Shown: positions 41,490 to 50,645 of the stretch, piece by piece
Layout: each line of letters opens with the position of its first letter
Numbering within the stretch: position 1 is the first letter of the stretch
Source of the DNA: Pollutimonas sp036675275
GTDB taxonomy: Bacteria > Pseudomonadota > Gammaproteobacteria > Burkholderiales > Burkholderiaceae_B
Length of the DNA: 64,000 nt
Reading direction: 5' to 3'
NCBI GenBank assembly: GCA_036675275.1
Contig: JAKFFG010000067.1
Coordinates: forward strand, 1 to 64,000
Made by a program: the position numbers and the translations under genes
The notes under the pieces: generated by a model
Database searches by the model: none
The model's input: the letters and a program-made list of their open reading frames with translations, nothing else
What the model was told of the DNA's origin: nothing

Positions 41490-42088
41490 GGTGTTGATCC
41501 AGACCCGCCGGACTTTTCATAGTCCGCCGGATAATGAATAAGATTATGGAAAATCGACGCATGGGTGCCGAGATTCCGGTATCCATGCGGGCGATCGGCC
41601 GCAAATCGCACAGCGTTGCCTTCGTGCAAGAAAGTCCATCGGCCCTCGATCAGCAACTCCATCGTGCCGTTGATGACGGTTACGTGCTCGGTTACACCTG
41701 CTGCATGCGGTTCAGACAGTCGGACGGCGCCCGGAATCAGTATAAGTTCAAGCAGTTCGAACCCGAACTGCTTGTCGTAGGAAAATAGAGAGCGCACGAT
41801 GATCCCCGGATCGACTGCCAAGCTGCGCCGGTCTGTATCGGCGGTCGCGCGGTTGTTCCCATCGAGGCTCATCTCGACAGGAGGATGCAGAAAGCTCGAA
41901 ATGGGTGTCTGGAACCCATTGGCAATTTTCCAGAGCGTTGCGATAGTGGGGCTGGACTCACCTCTTTCGATCTGGCCCAGCATCGCTTTGCTGACGCCGG
42001 TTTCCTGTGCGGCCTGATCCAGGCTCCAGGCACGTCGCCTGCGCAGCCGCTTCAACGCCTGCGCCAGATAGTCCGCAGAATCTTGCAT
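41486..42088 (-). CDS. XRE-family regulator with C-terminal cupin
   Basis: The 200-aa transcription factor has an N-terminal helix-turn-helix (LDQAAQETGVSKAMLGQIERGESSPTIATLWKIA, given here in parts: AAQETGVSKAML and QIERGESSPTIATL) and a C-terminal cupin sensor domain (EHVTVINGTMELLIEG, LHEGNAVRFAADRPHGYRN). Such regulators usually repress neighbouring transport or catabolic genes and sense a small ligand through the cupin. The start is the ATG at 42088 with GAGGCC upstream; the frame opens to 42118. It is divergent from a BenE transporter gene, with a symmetrical operator between. Confidence 0.9.
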   Translation of the reverse strand: MQDSADYLAQALKRLRRRRAWSLDQAAQETGVSKAMLGQIERGESSPTIATLWKIANGFQTPISSFLHPPVEMSLDGNNRATADTDRRSLAVDPGIIVRSLFSYDKQFGFELLELILIPGAVRLSEPHAAGVTEHVTVINGTMELLIEGRWTFLHEGNAVRFAADRPHGYRNLGTHASIFHNLIHYPADYEKSGGSGSTP

Positions 42089-42138
42089 AGTGGCCTCATC
42101 GAGATGTGTGGAATGCACGCGTTAGTTAAATATGCATT

Positions 42139-42192
42139 GTGCGTTATAACGTACGATGCTAGCATGCCATACATCCGACCGTTATAACGCAC
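42139..42192. promoter_or_regulatory. Paired palindromic operator of XRE regulator/benE
   Basis: GTGCGTTATAACG (42139-42151) and its exact inverted copy CGTTATAACGCAC (42180-42192) flank the palindrome ATGCTAGCAT (42156-42165). Each copy contains the self-complementary CGTTATAACG, 38 bases apart. The arrangement fits a dimeric regulator bound to two sites between the divergent regulator and transporter genes. Confidence 0.75.
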
Positions 42193-42216
42193 ATTCAACC
42201 CATCGACGAAAACGTC

Positions 42217-43431
42217 ATGACCAACTACTTCAAGATCTCGCACATTTCGTCCGGCTTCATTACGGTGCTGGTGGGATACAGCAGTTCGGTCGCCATTATT
42301 TTCCAGGCCGCCAATGCGGCGGGCGCGACACCCGCCGAACTGGCTTCATGGATGTGGGCTCTGGGCATAGGCATGGGCGCGAGCAGCATCGCACTGTCGC
42401 TGCGTTATCGCAGTCCGGTGCTTACGGCATGGTCCACGCCGGGGGCCGCCCTGCTGGTCACCGGGCTTTCCGGCCTGAGCATGAACCAGGCCATAGGCGT
42501 TTTCCTGTTCTCCTCTTTGCTGATCACCCTTTGCGGCATTACAGGCTGGTTTCAGCGAGTCATGCACTACATACCGCGGCATATCGCCGCCGCCATGCTG
42601 GGCGGGATTCTGGTTCGCTTCGGCATGGACTTGTTCACCGCCATGCAATCCCAGCTTGTACTGGCCGCAATCATGTTTCTCGTCTTCTGGCTGGGCCGCA
42701 TAGCGTTGCCACGATATAGCGTGCCACTGGCGCTGGCGGCCGGTGTGGCTTGCGCGGGCCTCCAAGGCCTCTTGCATCTGGAATTATTGGACTGGGCGCC
42801 GGCAATGCCGGTGCTTATGGTGCCGGAATTCTCCTTCTCCGCACTCATAGGTGTGGGCATTCCCTTGTTCATTGTGACGATGACATCGCAGAACGTTCCG
42901 GGACTCGCCGTGCTGCGAGCCAACGGCTACGACACACCGGCATCGCCCCTGATCAGCTGGACCGGCATCACTGGCCTGCTGCTCGGACCATTCGGTGGCT
43001 ATTCGTTCAATCTCGCGGCAATCACCGCCGCAATATGCATGAGCAGGGACGCCGATCCCGATCCCCACCAGCGATACATGGCGTCGGTCTGGGCCGGCTT
43101 GTTCTATCTGGCTACCGGCCTGTTCGGCGCGACGGTCGTGGGCTTATTCACGGCCTTCCCCCTGGAACTGGTCGCTGCGATTGCAGGATTGGCTTTGCTG
43201 AGCACGATAGGCAACAGCCTTGCCGCCGCAATGGCCAACGAAACCGGTCGGGAAGCAGCTTTAGTCACCTTTCTGTGCACCGCGTCGGGCACAAGCCTGC
43301 TGGGTGTAGGCAGCGCGTTCTGGGGCCTGGTTCTGGGAATTGCCGTGCATTACTTGGTCACAAGACAGCGTATGCCGAAGGCCGCTGCAAGCACTGCGCC
43401 GCAGTCCGCCGCCGGTCAAGGCGGTCGGTGA
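42217..43431 (+). CDS. benE: BenE-family transporter
   Basis: The 404-aa inner-membrane protein belongs to the benzoate:H+ symporter (BenE/YdcO) family. About 12 hydrophobic helices carry family blocks SGFITVLVGYSSSVAIIFQAA, LTAWSTPGAALL, LFIVTMTSQNVPGLAVLRANG and LLGPFGGYSFNLAAITAAIC. Natural substrates in this family include benzoate and possibly purines or other small acids, so the real ligand is unknown. It is controlled from the paired palindromes just upstream. Its stop lies 11 bases from the convergent pxpA stop. Confidence 0.9.
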   Translation: MTNYFKISHISSGFITVLVGYSSSVAIIFQAANAAGATPAELASWMWALGIGMGASSIALSLRYRSPVLTAWSTPGAALLVTGLSGLSMNQAIGVFLFSSLLITLCGITGWFQRVMHYIPRHIAAAMLGGILVRFGMDLFTAMQSQLVLAAIMFLVFWLGRIALPRYSVPLALAAGVACAGLQGLLHLELLDWAPAMPVLMVPEFSFSALIGVGIPLFIVTMTSQNVPGLAVLRANGYDTPASPLISWTGITGLLLGPFGGYSFNLAAITAAICMSRDADPDPHQRYMASVWAGLFYLATGLFGATVVGLFTAFPLELVAAIAGLALLSTIGNSLAAAMANETGREAALVTFLCTASGTSLLGVGSAFWGLVLGIAVHYLVTRQRMPKAAASTAPQSAAGQGGR

Positions 43432-43442
43432 ACGTACTCAAT

Positions 43443-44225
43443 TCAAGACAGCATGCCGGCTCGGTCGCTGACAGTATTTACCGAAATGTCGTTGTCCTGG
43501 AGCGCCTGGCGTATGGCCCGCGCAAATACGACAGCACCCGGTTGGTCGCCATGTATGCATAAAGTATCGGCCTGAACCGCAACGTCGATACCCTGCATGG
43601 TTGCCACCTTGCCTTCGGTAATCATGCGCAAAACCTGGCGGATCGAGACGTTCACATCGACAATCATGGCGCCTGCCTGCTTGCGCGGCGTCAGCGAACC
43701 ATCGCTTTGGTAGCTGCGGTCCGCAAAGACTTCCTGCGCCACATTCAAGCCTATGTCGCGGGCAATTTCGGCCTGCGCGCTGGAAGCCAGCGCGTAGAAC
43801 ACCAGTGAACGATCGACATCGTAGACCGCTTGCGCAATGGCTTTGGCCAGTTCCGGTTTGCCGGCGGCCATGTTGTACAAGGCGCCATGCGCTTTCACGT
43901 GATACAGGCGGCTGCCCTGGCTGGCGGCAACACCCGCCATTGCACCGACTTGCACGACCACCATGTCGTAGGCGTTGTCAGGCGTGATATCCATGTTGCG
44001 GCGCCCGAATCCTGCAAGATCGGGTAAACCGGGATGCGCACCCAGTGCAACACCATGCTTCAGCGCCGCCGCAACGGTTTTGCGCATGACGCCGGGGTCG
44101 CCGGCATGAAAGCCGCAGGCGATGTTGGCGGACGTGACAAAGGGCAGGATTTCATCGTCCTGCCCCATCTTCCAGGCGCCAAAACTCTCGCCCATGTCGC
44201 AGTTGAGGTCTATCGATAAGGTCAT
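43443..44225 (-). CDS. pxpA: 5-oxoprolinase subunit A (LamB/YcsF family)
   Basis: The 260-aa protein is PxpA, part of the ATP-dependent 5-oxoproline hydrolase PxpABC that recycles pyroglutamate. Conserved features are IDLNCDMGESFGAW, VTSANIACGFHAGDP, ALGAHPGLPDLAGFGRR, VKAHGALYN and LCIHGDQPGAV. The start is the ATG at 44225; the frame opens to 44288. The partner genes pxpB and pxpC are not in the window, which is unusual but seen in some genomes. Confidence 0.9.
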   Translation of the reverse strand: MTLSIDLNCDMGESFGAWKMGQDDEILPFVTSANIACGFHAGDPGVMRKTVAAALKHGVALGAHPGLPDLAGFGRRNMDITPDNAYDMVVVQVGAMAGVAASQGSRLYHVKAHGALYNMAAGKPELAKAIAQAVYDVDRSLVFYALASSAQAEIARDIGLNVAQEVFADRSYQSDGSLTPRKQAGAMIVDVNVSIRQVLRMITEGKVATMQGIDVAVQADTLCIHGDQPGAVVFARAIRQALQDNDISVNTVSDRAGMLS

Positions 44226-44337
44226 AATGAACTCGAAAGGTTTGCTGGTCGGGATAGACGACAGTTTATCGCCGGGGCCAGCAAACACAAAGAATCATTG
44301 ATGATTCGATAGAACCGGGACCGTTACACAACTGCGG

Positions 44338-45864
44338 CTAGAAGAACCCCAGCGCATCCGGGCTGTAGCTGACCAGCAGGCACTTCGTTTGTTGATACGC
44401 AGCCAGCGTCATCTTGTGGTTCTCGCGACCGATGCCTGACTTCTTGTAGCCACCGAACGCCGCGTGGGCCGGATACAGGTTATAGCAGTTGGTCCACACC
44501 CGGCCCGCCTGTATCTGGCGCCCTACGCGATATGCCTGGGTACCGTTGCGGGTCCATACCCCCGCACCCAGGCCATATTCCGTATCGTTGGCCAATTCCA
44601 CCGCTTCCTCTTCGTCTTTGAACGTCATGACGGAAGCGACCGGCCCGAAGATTTCCTCCTGGAAAACGCGCATGCTGTTGTCCCCGAAGAGCAAGGTGGG
44701 CTTGACGTAGAAGCCTTCGCTCAAGCCTTCACCCGGTGCATTGCGTGCACCGCCCGTCAGGCATTGGGCGCCCTCGCCACGGCCTATATCGATGTAGGAC
44801 AATATTTTGTCCATTTGCACCTGCGACACCTGCGCACCAACCATGGTGGTCGAATCCAGGGGATGCCCTGTCTTGATGGCTTCGACCCGTTTGATCGCCC
44901 GTTCGATGAACTGCTCGTATATCGATTCCTGGACCAGGACGCGCGATGGGCAGGTGCAGATCTCGCCCTGATTCAGCGAGAACATGGCCAGGCCTTCCAG
45001 TGCCTTGTCAAAGAAGGCATCCTCTTGATCCATGACATCGGCAAAGAAAATGTTGGGGCTTTTACCACCCAGTTCGACGGTGCTGGGAATGAGGTTCTCG
45101 GCTGCCGCATGCAATATATGTTTGCCGGTGGGAGTAGAGCCGGTGAACGCCAGTTTGGCGATACGCTTGCTGGTTGCCAGCGCCTGCCCGGCTTCCTTGC
45201 CATAGCCGTTGACGATATTGATGACGCCGGCCGGGAATAGATCGCCCACCAGTTCCATAAGCACAAGAATCGAGGCGGGAGTCTGCTCCGCGGGCTTGAG
45301 CACTACGCAGTTTCCAGCGGCCAATGCGGGCGCCAGTTTCCAGATAGCCATCAATAGCGGAAAATTCCAGGGAATGATCTGGCCCACGACGCCTAGCGGC
45401 TCGGGAAAATGATAGGCCACCGTGTCGTTGTCGACTTCGGATATTCCGCCTTCCTGCGCGCGGATGCATCCGGCGAAATAACGCAGATGATCCACGGCCA
45501 GCGGCACATCGGCGGCCATGGTTTCACGCAGCGGCTTGCCGTTGTCGATAGACTCGGCAACCGCAAGCACCTTGAGATTCTGTTCCATTTTATCGGCCAT
45601 GCGCAGGAGCCGGTTGGAACGCTCGGTAACCGAGGTCTCGCCCCACTTCTTGCGGGCGGCGTGCGCGGCGTCAAGCGCTGCATCGACGTCGGCGGCATCG
45701 GACCGGGGCACTTCGCAAAACACCTGCCCGGTAATCGGCGAGATATTTTCGAAGTAGGTACCGGAAACGGGCGGCACCCATTGCCCGCCTATGTAGTTCT
45801 CATAGTGGCGCTTGTAGGGGTATTCGACATCGATACCGAAATGCTTCAGATCTGTTAAGTCCAT
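44338..45864 (-). CDS. NAD+-dependent aldehyde dehydrogenase
   Basis: The 508-aa enzyme belongs to the ALDH superfamily, close to acetaldehyde dehydrogenases of the AcoD/ExaC type. Visible features are IPWNFPLLMAIWKLAPALAAGN (cofactor loop), AFTGSTPTGKHI (nucleotide-binding GSTPTG), the catalytic Glu in VELGGKSPN and the catalytic Cys in QGEICTCPSR. A sigma-54 promoter lies 60 bases upstream and the divergent gene encodes an AcoR-type sigma-54 activator, so it is probably induced during growth on acetoin, ethanol or similar. Confidence 0.93.
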   Translation of the reverse strand: MDLTDLKHFGIDVEYPYKRHYENYIGGQWVPPVSGTYFENISPITGQVFCEVPRSDAADVDAALDAAHAARKKWGETSVTERSNRLLRMADKMEQNLKVLAVAESIDNGKPLRETMAADVPLAVDHLRYFAGCIRAQEGGISEVDNDTVAYHFPEPLGVVGQIIPWNFPLLMAIWKLAPALAAGNCVVLKPAEQTPASILVLMELVGDLFPAGVINIVNGYGKEAGQALATSKRIAKLAFTGSTPTGKHILHAAAENLIPSTVELGGKSPNIFFADVMDQEDAFFDKALEGLAMFSLNQGEICTCPSRVLVQESIYEQFIERAIKRVEAIKTGHPLDSTTMVGAQVSQVQMDKILSYIDIGRGEGAQCLTGGARNAPGEGLSEGFYVKPTLLFGDNSMRVFQEEIFGPVASVMTFKDEEEAVELANDTEYGLGAGVWTRNGTQAYRVGRQIQAGRVWTNCYNLYPAHAAFGGYKKSGIGRENHKMTLAAYQQTKCLLVSYSPDALGFF

Positions 45865-45924
45865 TCCTAGTCTCCTTGATGTTGAAAGCAGCCTCGCGTC
45901 GCGGACTGGCTTCCTCTATAGCTA

Positions 45925-45939
45925 GCAATACGCATGCCA
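45925..45939 (-). promoter_or_regulatory. Sigma-54 (-24/-12) promoter of the aldehyde dehydrogenase
   Basis: On the minus strand TGGCATGCGTATTGC matches the sigma-54 consensus TGGCACN5TTGC with one mismatch. The GG and GC dinucleotides are separated by exactly 10 bases, the essential -24/-12 spacing. The aldehyde-dehydrogenase ATG is about 60 bases downstream, and the divergent gene encodes a sigma-54 activator. Confidence 0.88.
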
Positions 45940-46031
45940 GTTCAAATCGACACTAGGGTGGACCGGCAGGCCGCCGCCGGCCTTTCCTACGCGGCTCCAT
46001 GGGTGGCATAATTGTTTTTAAAACAAGAAGT

Positions 46032-46070
46032 TGTCGCGTATTGCGACAGTCGACGGTCAATTCTGCGACA
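46032..46070. promoter_or_regulatory. Candidate activator-binding sites (UAS)
   Basis: TGTCGCGTATTGCGACA (46032-46048) is a perfect inverted repeat (TGTCGC/GCGACA), and a half-site TGCGACA follows at 46064-46070. They lie about 100 bases upstream of the sigma-54 promoter, where AcoR-type activators bind, and just before the activator's own gene, so autoregulation is possible. Confidence 0.75.
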
Positions 46071-46104
46071 CAGCCGTGACGCACAATGCAACAGGAGGCA
46101 CCGG

Positions 46105-47991
46105 ATGACCTTGCTGAAACCGCTCGCGTCGGCCACGCCGCAGGACACGGTCCAGGGGATTGCGGAACACCGCATCCGTCGCTCCTGGGAGCGCTGCGAG
46201 GCAATCGCCACGATGCTGCACGCCGACCCTGATCCCATGCCGGGCGCAGACCTTCAAATCCGTCGGGAGCAACACGCAAATGTATTGCAACTGGCGCAAG
46301 CTGAAATCGAAACCCTCGCATCCCTGGTCGCCAGCGCCGACAGCATTGTCCTGCTGGCAGATGCCACCGGTGTCATCCTGCAAGAAGCAGGCAGTACCGA
46401 ATTTTTGCGCAAGGCCGAGAAAGTTGCCCTGCAGCCCGGAGTCAGTTGGGCCGAATCGCTGCGCGGTACCAACGCAATAGGCACGGCGCTGTTCGACGCT
46501 GCGCCGGTGCGGGTGCATGGCGGCGAACATTTCCTTGAACGCAACAAGGTCCTCAGTTGCCATGCCGCGCCCATATTCTCACCGCGCGGCGATGTCATCG
46601 GTGTGCTGGATATTTCCAGCGAAGCCACCACCCTGCATGCCTATGCCATGGGGCTGGCAAAAATTTGCGCGCGCCAGATAGGCAACCGGGTGCTGGATCA
46701 TACCGACACCCGCCTGCACCGGCTGGTATTCCAGCGCCAGGCATCCCTGCTGGACTCGGTGGAGCGCGCTATTTTGCTGCTGGAAGAGGACCGGATTGTA
46801 GGCGCGAACGACGCAGCCCTGCACTTGCTCGGCAGCGACTGGAGTTTGCTCGATACGTCGGTGCACGATTGGCTGGACGGTTGGAAGCAGCTCGGCGATG
46901 CACCCGGGAATCTGCATACCCGTCAGGGCGCCACGTTGTCGGGCACGCTGCGGCCTGGCCGCGCGCATGGCATTTCCCCGCGCAGCCCCATAGTCTCTGT
47001 GCAAGAACCGGTCGCAACTAGCAGCAGGATGCACAGCACTGCACCCATGAAGCCGGCCCTGCCTCCCCTGGCCGATGATCTGGAAACCGGCATGCAGCAG
47101 GCCATTGCAGCCGTCAACGCCGGAATGGCCGTATTGCTGCAAGGAGAAACAGGAGCTGGCAAGGAAATCTTTGCACGGCATCTCCATAGCCTTAGCCAAT
47201 GGAATCGAGGTCCGTTTGTCGCCGTCAATTGCGGTGCACTGCCTGAAAGCCTGATCGAGTCGGAACTCTTCGGCTATGAGGCAGGAGCCTTCACGGGTGC
47301 ACGCCGGGAAGGCTCCCGGGGCCGCCTGCGCGAAGCACACAACGGAGTACTTTTCCTTGATGAAATCGGCGACATGCCGCTGTTGCTTCAAACACGCCTG
47401 CTGCGCGCGCTGCAGGAGCGCGAAGTGCAACCACTGGGGTCCGACAAGCGCATACCGGTAGCGTTCGGCCTGATCAGCGCGACCAACCATGACCTGATGG
47501 CAATGGTGGAAAAAGGCGCTTTCCGCGCCGACCTGTATTACCGACTGCAAGACTTCGATGTCCGCTTGCCGCCCTTGCGCCAGCGACGCCACTTGCGCGA
47601 GTATCTGTGCCAGGAGTTCCAGCGCCTGGGCGGAGGCGACCGCTCCATGATCCTGACTGACTCGGCGCTGCAGAAGCTGGCGGCCTATCCCTGGCCGGGC
47701 AACTACCGGCAACTGCACAGCGTGCTGCGGCGCCTCATCCATTTGCAGGCAGCCGGCAGCACCATCAAGGCCACCGATCTGCCGCCCGAATTAAGGGAAC
47801 ACGACAGCATCGTCCCTGCGGAACCTGTGCCGCCAGGCTGCTCCCCAACAACCCTGCGCGATATCAGCGACCAGAGCATCGCGCGCGCCATTGCAGAATC
47901 CCGCAACAACATTACGCATGCCGCCCGCAGCCTGGGCGTGCATCGCAGCACGCTGTATCGCTATCTGCGCCGGCGTCCGGGCAATTCCTGA
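46105..47991 (+). CDS. AcoR-type sigma-54-dependent activator
   Basis: The 628-aa regulator has an N-terminal GAF-like sensor domain (about residues 50-220), a central AAA+ domain and a C-terminal Fis-type helix-turn-helix. The AAA+ domain shows Walker A GETGAGKE, the sigma-54 contact loop GAFTGA (in EAGAFTGARREG), Walker B VLFLDEIGD and the arginine finger region RADLYYRL. The HTH is ARSLGVHRSTLYRYL. It should activate the divergent aldehyde-dehydrogenase gene in response to a small ligand such as acetoin or an aldehyde. The start is the ATG at 46105 behind AGGAGGCACC. Confidence 0.93.
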   Translation: MTLLKPLASATPQDTVQGIAEHRIRRSWERCEAIATMLHADPDPMPGADLQIRREQHANVLQLAQAEIETLASLVASADSIVLLADATGVILQEAGSTEFLRKAEKVALQPGVSWAESLRGTNAIGTALFDAAPVRVHGGEHFLERNKVLSCHAAPIFSPRGDVIGVLDISSEATTLHAYAMGLAKICARQIGNRVLDHTDTRLHRLVFQRQASLLDSVERAILLLEEDRIVGANDAALHLLGSDWSLLDTSVHDWLDGWKQLGDAPGNLHTRQGATLSGTLRPGRAHGISPRSPIVSVQEPVATSSRMHSTAPMKPALPPLADDLETGMQQAIAAVNAGMAVLLQGETGAGKEIFARHLHSLSQWNRGPFVAVNCGALPESLIESELFGYEAGAFTGARREGSRGRLREAHNGVLFLDEIGDMPLLLQTRLLRALQEREVQPLGSDKRIPVAFGLISATNHDLMAMVEKGAFRADLYYRLQDFDVRLPPLRQRRHLREYLCQEFQRLGGGDRSMILTDSALQKLAAYPWPGNYRQLHSVLRRLIHLQAAGSTIKATDLPPELREHDSIVPAEPVPPGCSPTTLRDISDQSIARAIAESRNNITHAARSLGVHRSTLYRYLRRRPGNS

Positions 47992-48032
47992 TCCCGGACA
48001 TTGAGCCGGGGGCACCGTAGGGACCCGCCGCG

Positions 48033-48063
48033 CAGAAGAAAGCGGCATCCCTCAGGATGCCGC
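48033..48063 (-). terminator. rpoD terminator
   Basis: GCGGCATCC (48042-48050) pairs perfectly with GGATGCCGC (48055-48063) around CTCA, and the minus strand continues with TTTCTTCT. It ends the rpsU-dnaG-rpoD transcript and separates it from the convergent activator gene. Confidence 0.8.
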
Positions 48064-48153
48064 CAGAACGAACAACAATGGAGCCAAAGCCTGCGCCCTG
48101 GCGCCCATTGAACCCGGCGCCCCGGGCTTACGCCACAGGTTTACGCCACGGGC

Positions 48154-50406
48154 TTACTGACCTTCCAGGAAGCTCTTCAGCTTGTCTGCCCGGCTAGGGT
48201 GACGCAGCTTGCGCAAGGCCTTGGCTTCTATTTGACGAATACGCTCGCGCGTGACGTCGAACTGCTTGCCGACCTCTTCCAAGGTCTGGTCGGTGCTCAT
48301 CTCGATACCGAAGCGCATGCGCAATACCTTTGCTTCGCGCGGGGTAAGCGAATCGAGCACTTCCTTGACGACATCGCGCATCGACCCATGCAAGGCCCAT
48401 TCGGACGGCGACAAGGTGCCGGTATCTTCGATGAAGTCGCCCAGGTGAGAGTCGTCGTCGTCACCGATGGGTGTTTCCATCGAGATAGGCTCTTTGGCGA
48501 TCTTCAGGATCTTGCGGACTTTGTCTTCCGGCATATCCATTTTTTGCGCAAGCGTGGCAGGATCCGGCTCGGCACCGGTTTCCTGCAGAATCTGGCGATT
48601 GATGCGATTCATTTTATTGATCGTTTCAATCATGTGCACCGGAATACGGATAGTGCGTGCCTGATCTGCAATGGAACGCGTAATGGCCTGGCGTATCCAC
48701 CATGTGGCATAGGTGGAAAACTTGTAGCCGCGACGATACTCGAACTTGTCCACGGCTTTCATCAAGCCAATATTGCCTTCCTGGATAAGATCCAGGAACT
48801 GCAGGCCGCGATTCGTGTACTTCTTGGCAATGGAGATGACCAGACGCAAGTTCGCTTCGGTCATTTCGCGCTTGGCCTTGCGAGCCTTCGCTTCGCCAGT
48901 TGCCATCCGCTTGTTGACGTCTTTGAGATCCTTCAGCGGCAAAACCACTGCCGTTTGCAGGTCGATCAGCTTTTGCTGGATTTCCTGTACGGCGGGAATG
49001 TGGCGTTCGAGCGTCTCGGAATAGGCATGCCCGCCCGCGACTTCGCCTAACACCCAGTCCAGATTGGTTTCGTTACCGGGAAATACCTTGATGAAATAGG
49101 CGCGAGGCATACCGGCGCGGTCGACACACGCGTGCAGGACGGCGCGCTCGAGCTTGCGCACTTCACCGACCTGTTCGCGCAGCGTATCGGCGAGCTTCTC
49201 GACCATTTTGGCCGTGAACCGGATACCCATGAGTTCGTTCAGGATGGCTTCTTGTGCCTGGATGTATTCCTGGGCCTGATAACCGTCGCGTTCGAACGCC
49301 TTGCGCATTTTGTCGAACCAGACACCGATGGTCTCGAACTTCTTGAGAGCCGTGGTGCGCAGATACTCGAGCTGCTTGCTGCTCATGCCGCCCGCTGGAC
49401 CGTCTTCGTTTTCGTCGTTGTCGACGGAAACGCCGGCACCGGCGTATTCCTCGCCTTCCTGGTCGATAAGGCCGTCCACGACTTCATCGATCTGCGCGGC
49501 GCCTTCGCGCACGCGCTGCACGTACTGAAGGATTTCGTTGACGGTCGTCGGGCATGCTGCAATGGCCATGACCATGTGCTTGAGGCCGTCTTCGATGCGC
49601 TTGGCGATTTCTATTTCGCCTTCGCGGGTAAGGAGCTCGACCGTGCCCATCTCGCGCATATACATGCGCACAGGGTCGGTGGTGCGGCCGAAATCGGAGT
49701 CCACCGTGGTCAGGGCGGCCTCGGCTTCGTCTTCGACGTCGTCGTCGCTGGTGGCCACGGGCGCGTTATCGCTCATGAGCAGCGCATCTGCATCGGGAGC
49801 CTGGTCGTATACCGAGATCCCCATGTCGCTGAATGTGCTGATAATGCCGTCGATAGCTTCGGCATCGACCAGATCGTCAGGCAAATGATCGTTGATTTCG
49901 CCGTAAGTGAGGTAGCCGCGGTCTTTGCCCAGCTTGATCAGCACTTTCAGGCGATTGCGGCGGGCCTCTTGCTCTTCCGGCGTCATCTGGTTGCGCGCAG
50001 GAACGTCTTTGTCGCCCTTTGCGCGCTTTCCGCCGCGCTTGGGCAGCGGCTTGAGATCGGGAATGACTTCGGCGTCGCCGGAATCGTCGTCATTGAAGTC
50101 GGCGCTGTCGTTGTTGGCGTTCTTGGCCGGCCGTCCGGGGCGACGCCCTGAGGGCACAGCGCGAGCGGCAGTCTTGCCCGCTTTCTTTACCTCGGTCGAA
50201 CCCGATTCAGCGGCCTTCTTGGCTGCGGCCTTTGTGGTCGCCGCTTTCTTGGCCGTAGCCTTTTTCACGGTAGAGGCTTTATCTGCCGTAACACCATCCC
50301 CGACCTTCACTGCTGTCTTGGCGACGCTTTTGGTCGCGGCCACAGTTGTAGGTTTCTTGACAGCTTCTTCAGCCGACAGGGGGGTTTTACCAGTACTTTG
50401 GGTCAT
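48154..50406 (-). CDS. rpoD: RNA polymerase primary sigma factor RpoD (sigma-70)
   Basis: The 750-aa protein directs RNA polymerase to housekeeping promoters. Region 1.2 (DPVRMYMREMGTVELLTREGE), the long non-conserved insertion, region 2 (RLVISIAKKYTNRGLQFLDLIQEGNIGLMKAV; seen as VISIAKKYTNRGLQFLDLI and KFEYRRGYKFSTYATWWIRQ), and region 4 (DQTLEEVGKQFDVTRERIRQIEAKALRKL) are all present. Unusual but typical of this group is a lysine/alanine-rich histone-like N-terminal extension of about 110 residues. ACGGAAACGA precedes the ATG. It is the last gene of the macromolecular-synthesis operon. Confidence 0.97.
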   Translation of the reverse strand: MTQSTGKTPLSAEEAVKKPTTVAATKSVAKTAVKVGDGVTADKASTVKKATAKKAATTKAAAKKAAESGSTEVKKAGKTAARAVPSGRRPGRPAKNANNDSADFNDDDSGDAEVIPDLKPLPKRGGKRAKGDKDVPARNQMTPEEQEARRNRLKVLIKLGKDRGYLTYGEINDHLPDDLVDAEAIDGIISTFSDMGISVYDQAPDADALLMSDNAPVATSDDDVEDEAEAALTTVDSDFGRTTDPVRMYMREMGTVELLTREGEIEIAKRIEDGLKHMVMAIAACPTTVNEILQYVQRVREGAAQIDEVVDGLIDQEGEEYAGAGVSVDNDENEDGPAGGMSSKQLEYLRTTALKKFETIGVWFDKMRKAFERDGYQAQEYIQAQEAILNELMGIRFTAKMVEKLADTLREQVGEVRKLERAVLHACVDRAGMPRAYFIKVFPGNETNLDWVLGEVAGGHAYSETLERHIPAVQEIQQKLIDLQTAVVLPLKDLKDVNKRMATGEAKARKAKREMTEANLRLVISIAKKYTNRGLQFLDLIQEGNIGLMKAVDKFEYRRGYKFSTYATWWIRQAITRSIADQARTIRIPVHMIETINKMNRINRQILQETGAEPDPATLAQKMDMPEDKVRKILKIAKEPISMETPIGDDDDSHLGDFIEDTGTLSPSEWALHGSMRDVVKEVLDSLTPREAKVLRMRFGIEMSTDQTLEEVGKQFDVTRERIRQIEAKALRKLRHPSRADKLKSFLEGQ

Positions 50407-50534
50407 AGTCGTTTCCGTAGGCGCAAAATCACTCGGTCAGCCAATGGCCAACGAGTGTTGCAGGGCAGAACTTACTGATCGCAAAAAATATGCACATGCT
50501 GCGTTTAACACTGATGCAACCCAAAGCAGCCCAT

Positions 50535-50564
50535 ATTTAATATTCCTTGACGCTATCGTTGCAA
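50535..50564 (-). promoter_or_regulatory. Possible internal rpoD promoter
   Basis: On the minus strand TTGCAA (50564-50559), 18 bp and TTAAAT (50540-50535) make a weak sigma-70-like match in the 239-base gap between dnaG and rpoD, which otherwise contains no gene. A separate rpoD promoter is known in several bacteria. This is a sequence match only. Confidence 0.3.
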
Positions 50565-50645
50565 GGCAAAGGGGGCTAGCCGGTTTACACCACCATTAGG
50601 CAATAATATGCACAGGTTTTGCGAAAACTCTCAATTTTACAGCAC

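Noticed and set aside
46579..47742. 387-aa minus-strand frame over the sigma-54 activator gene
   Set aside because: It is antisense to a well-supported gene and has no recognisable domains.
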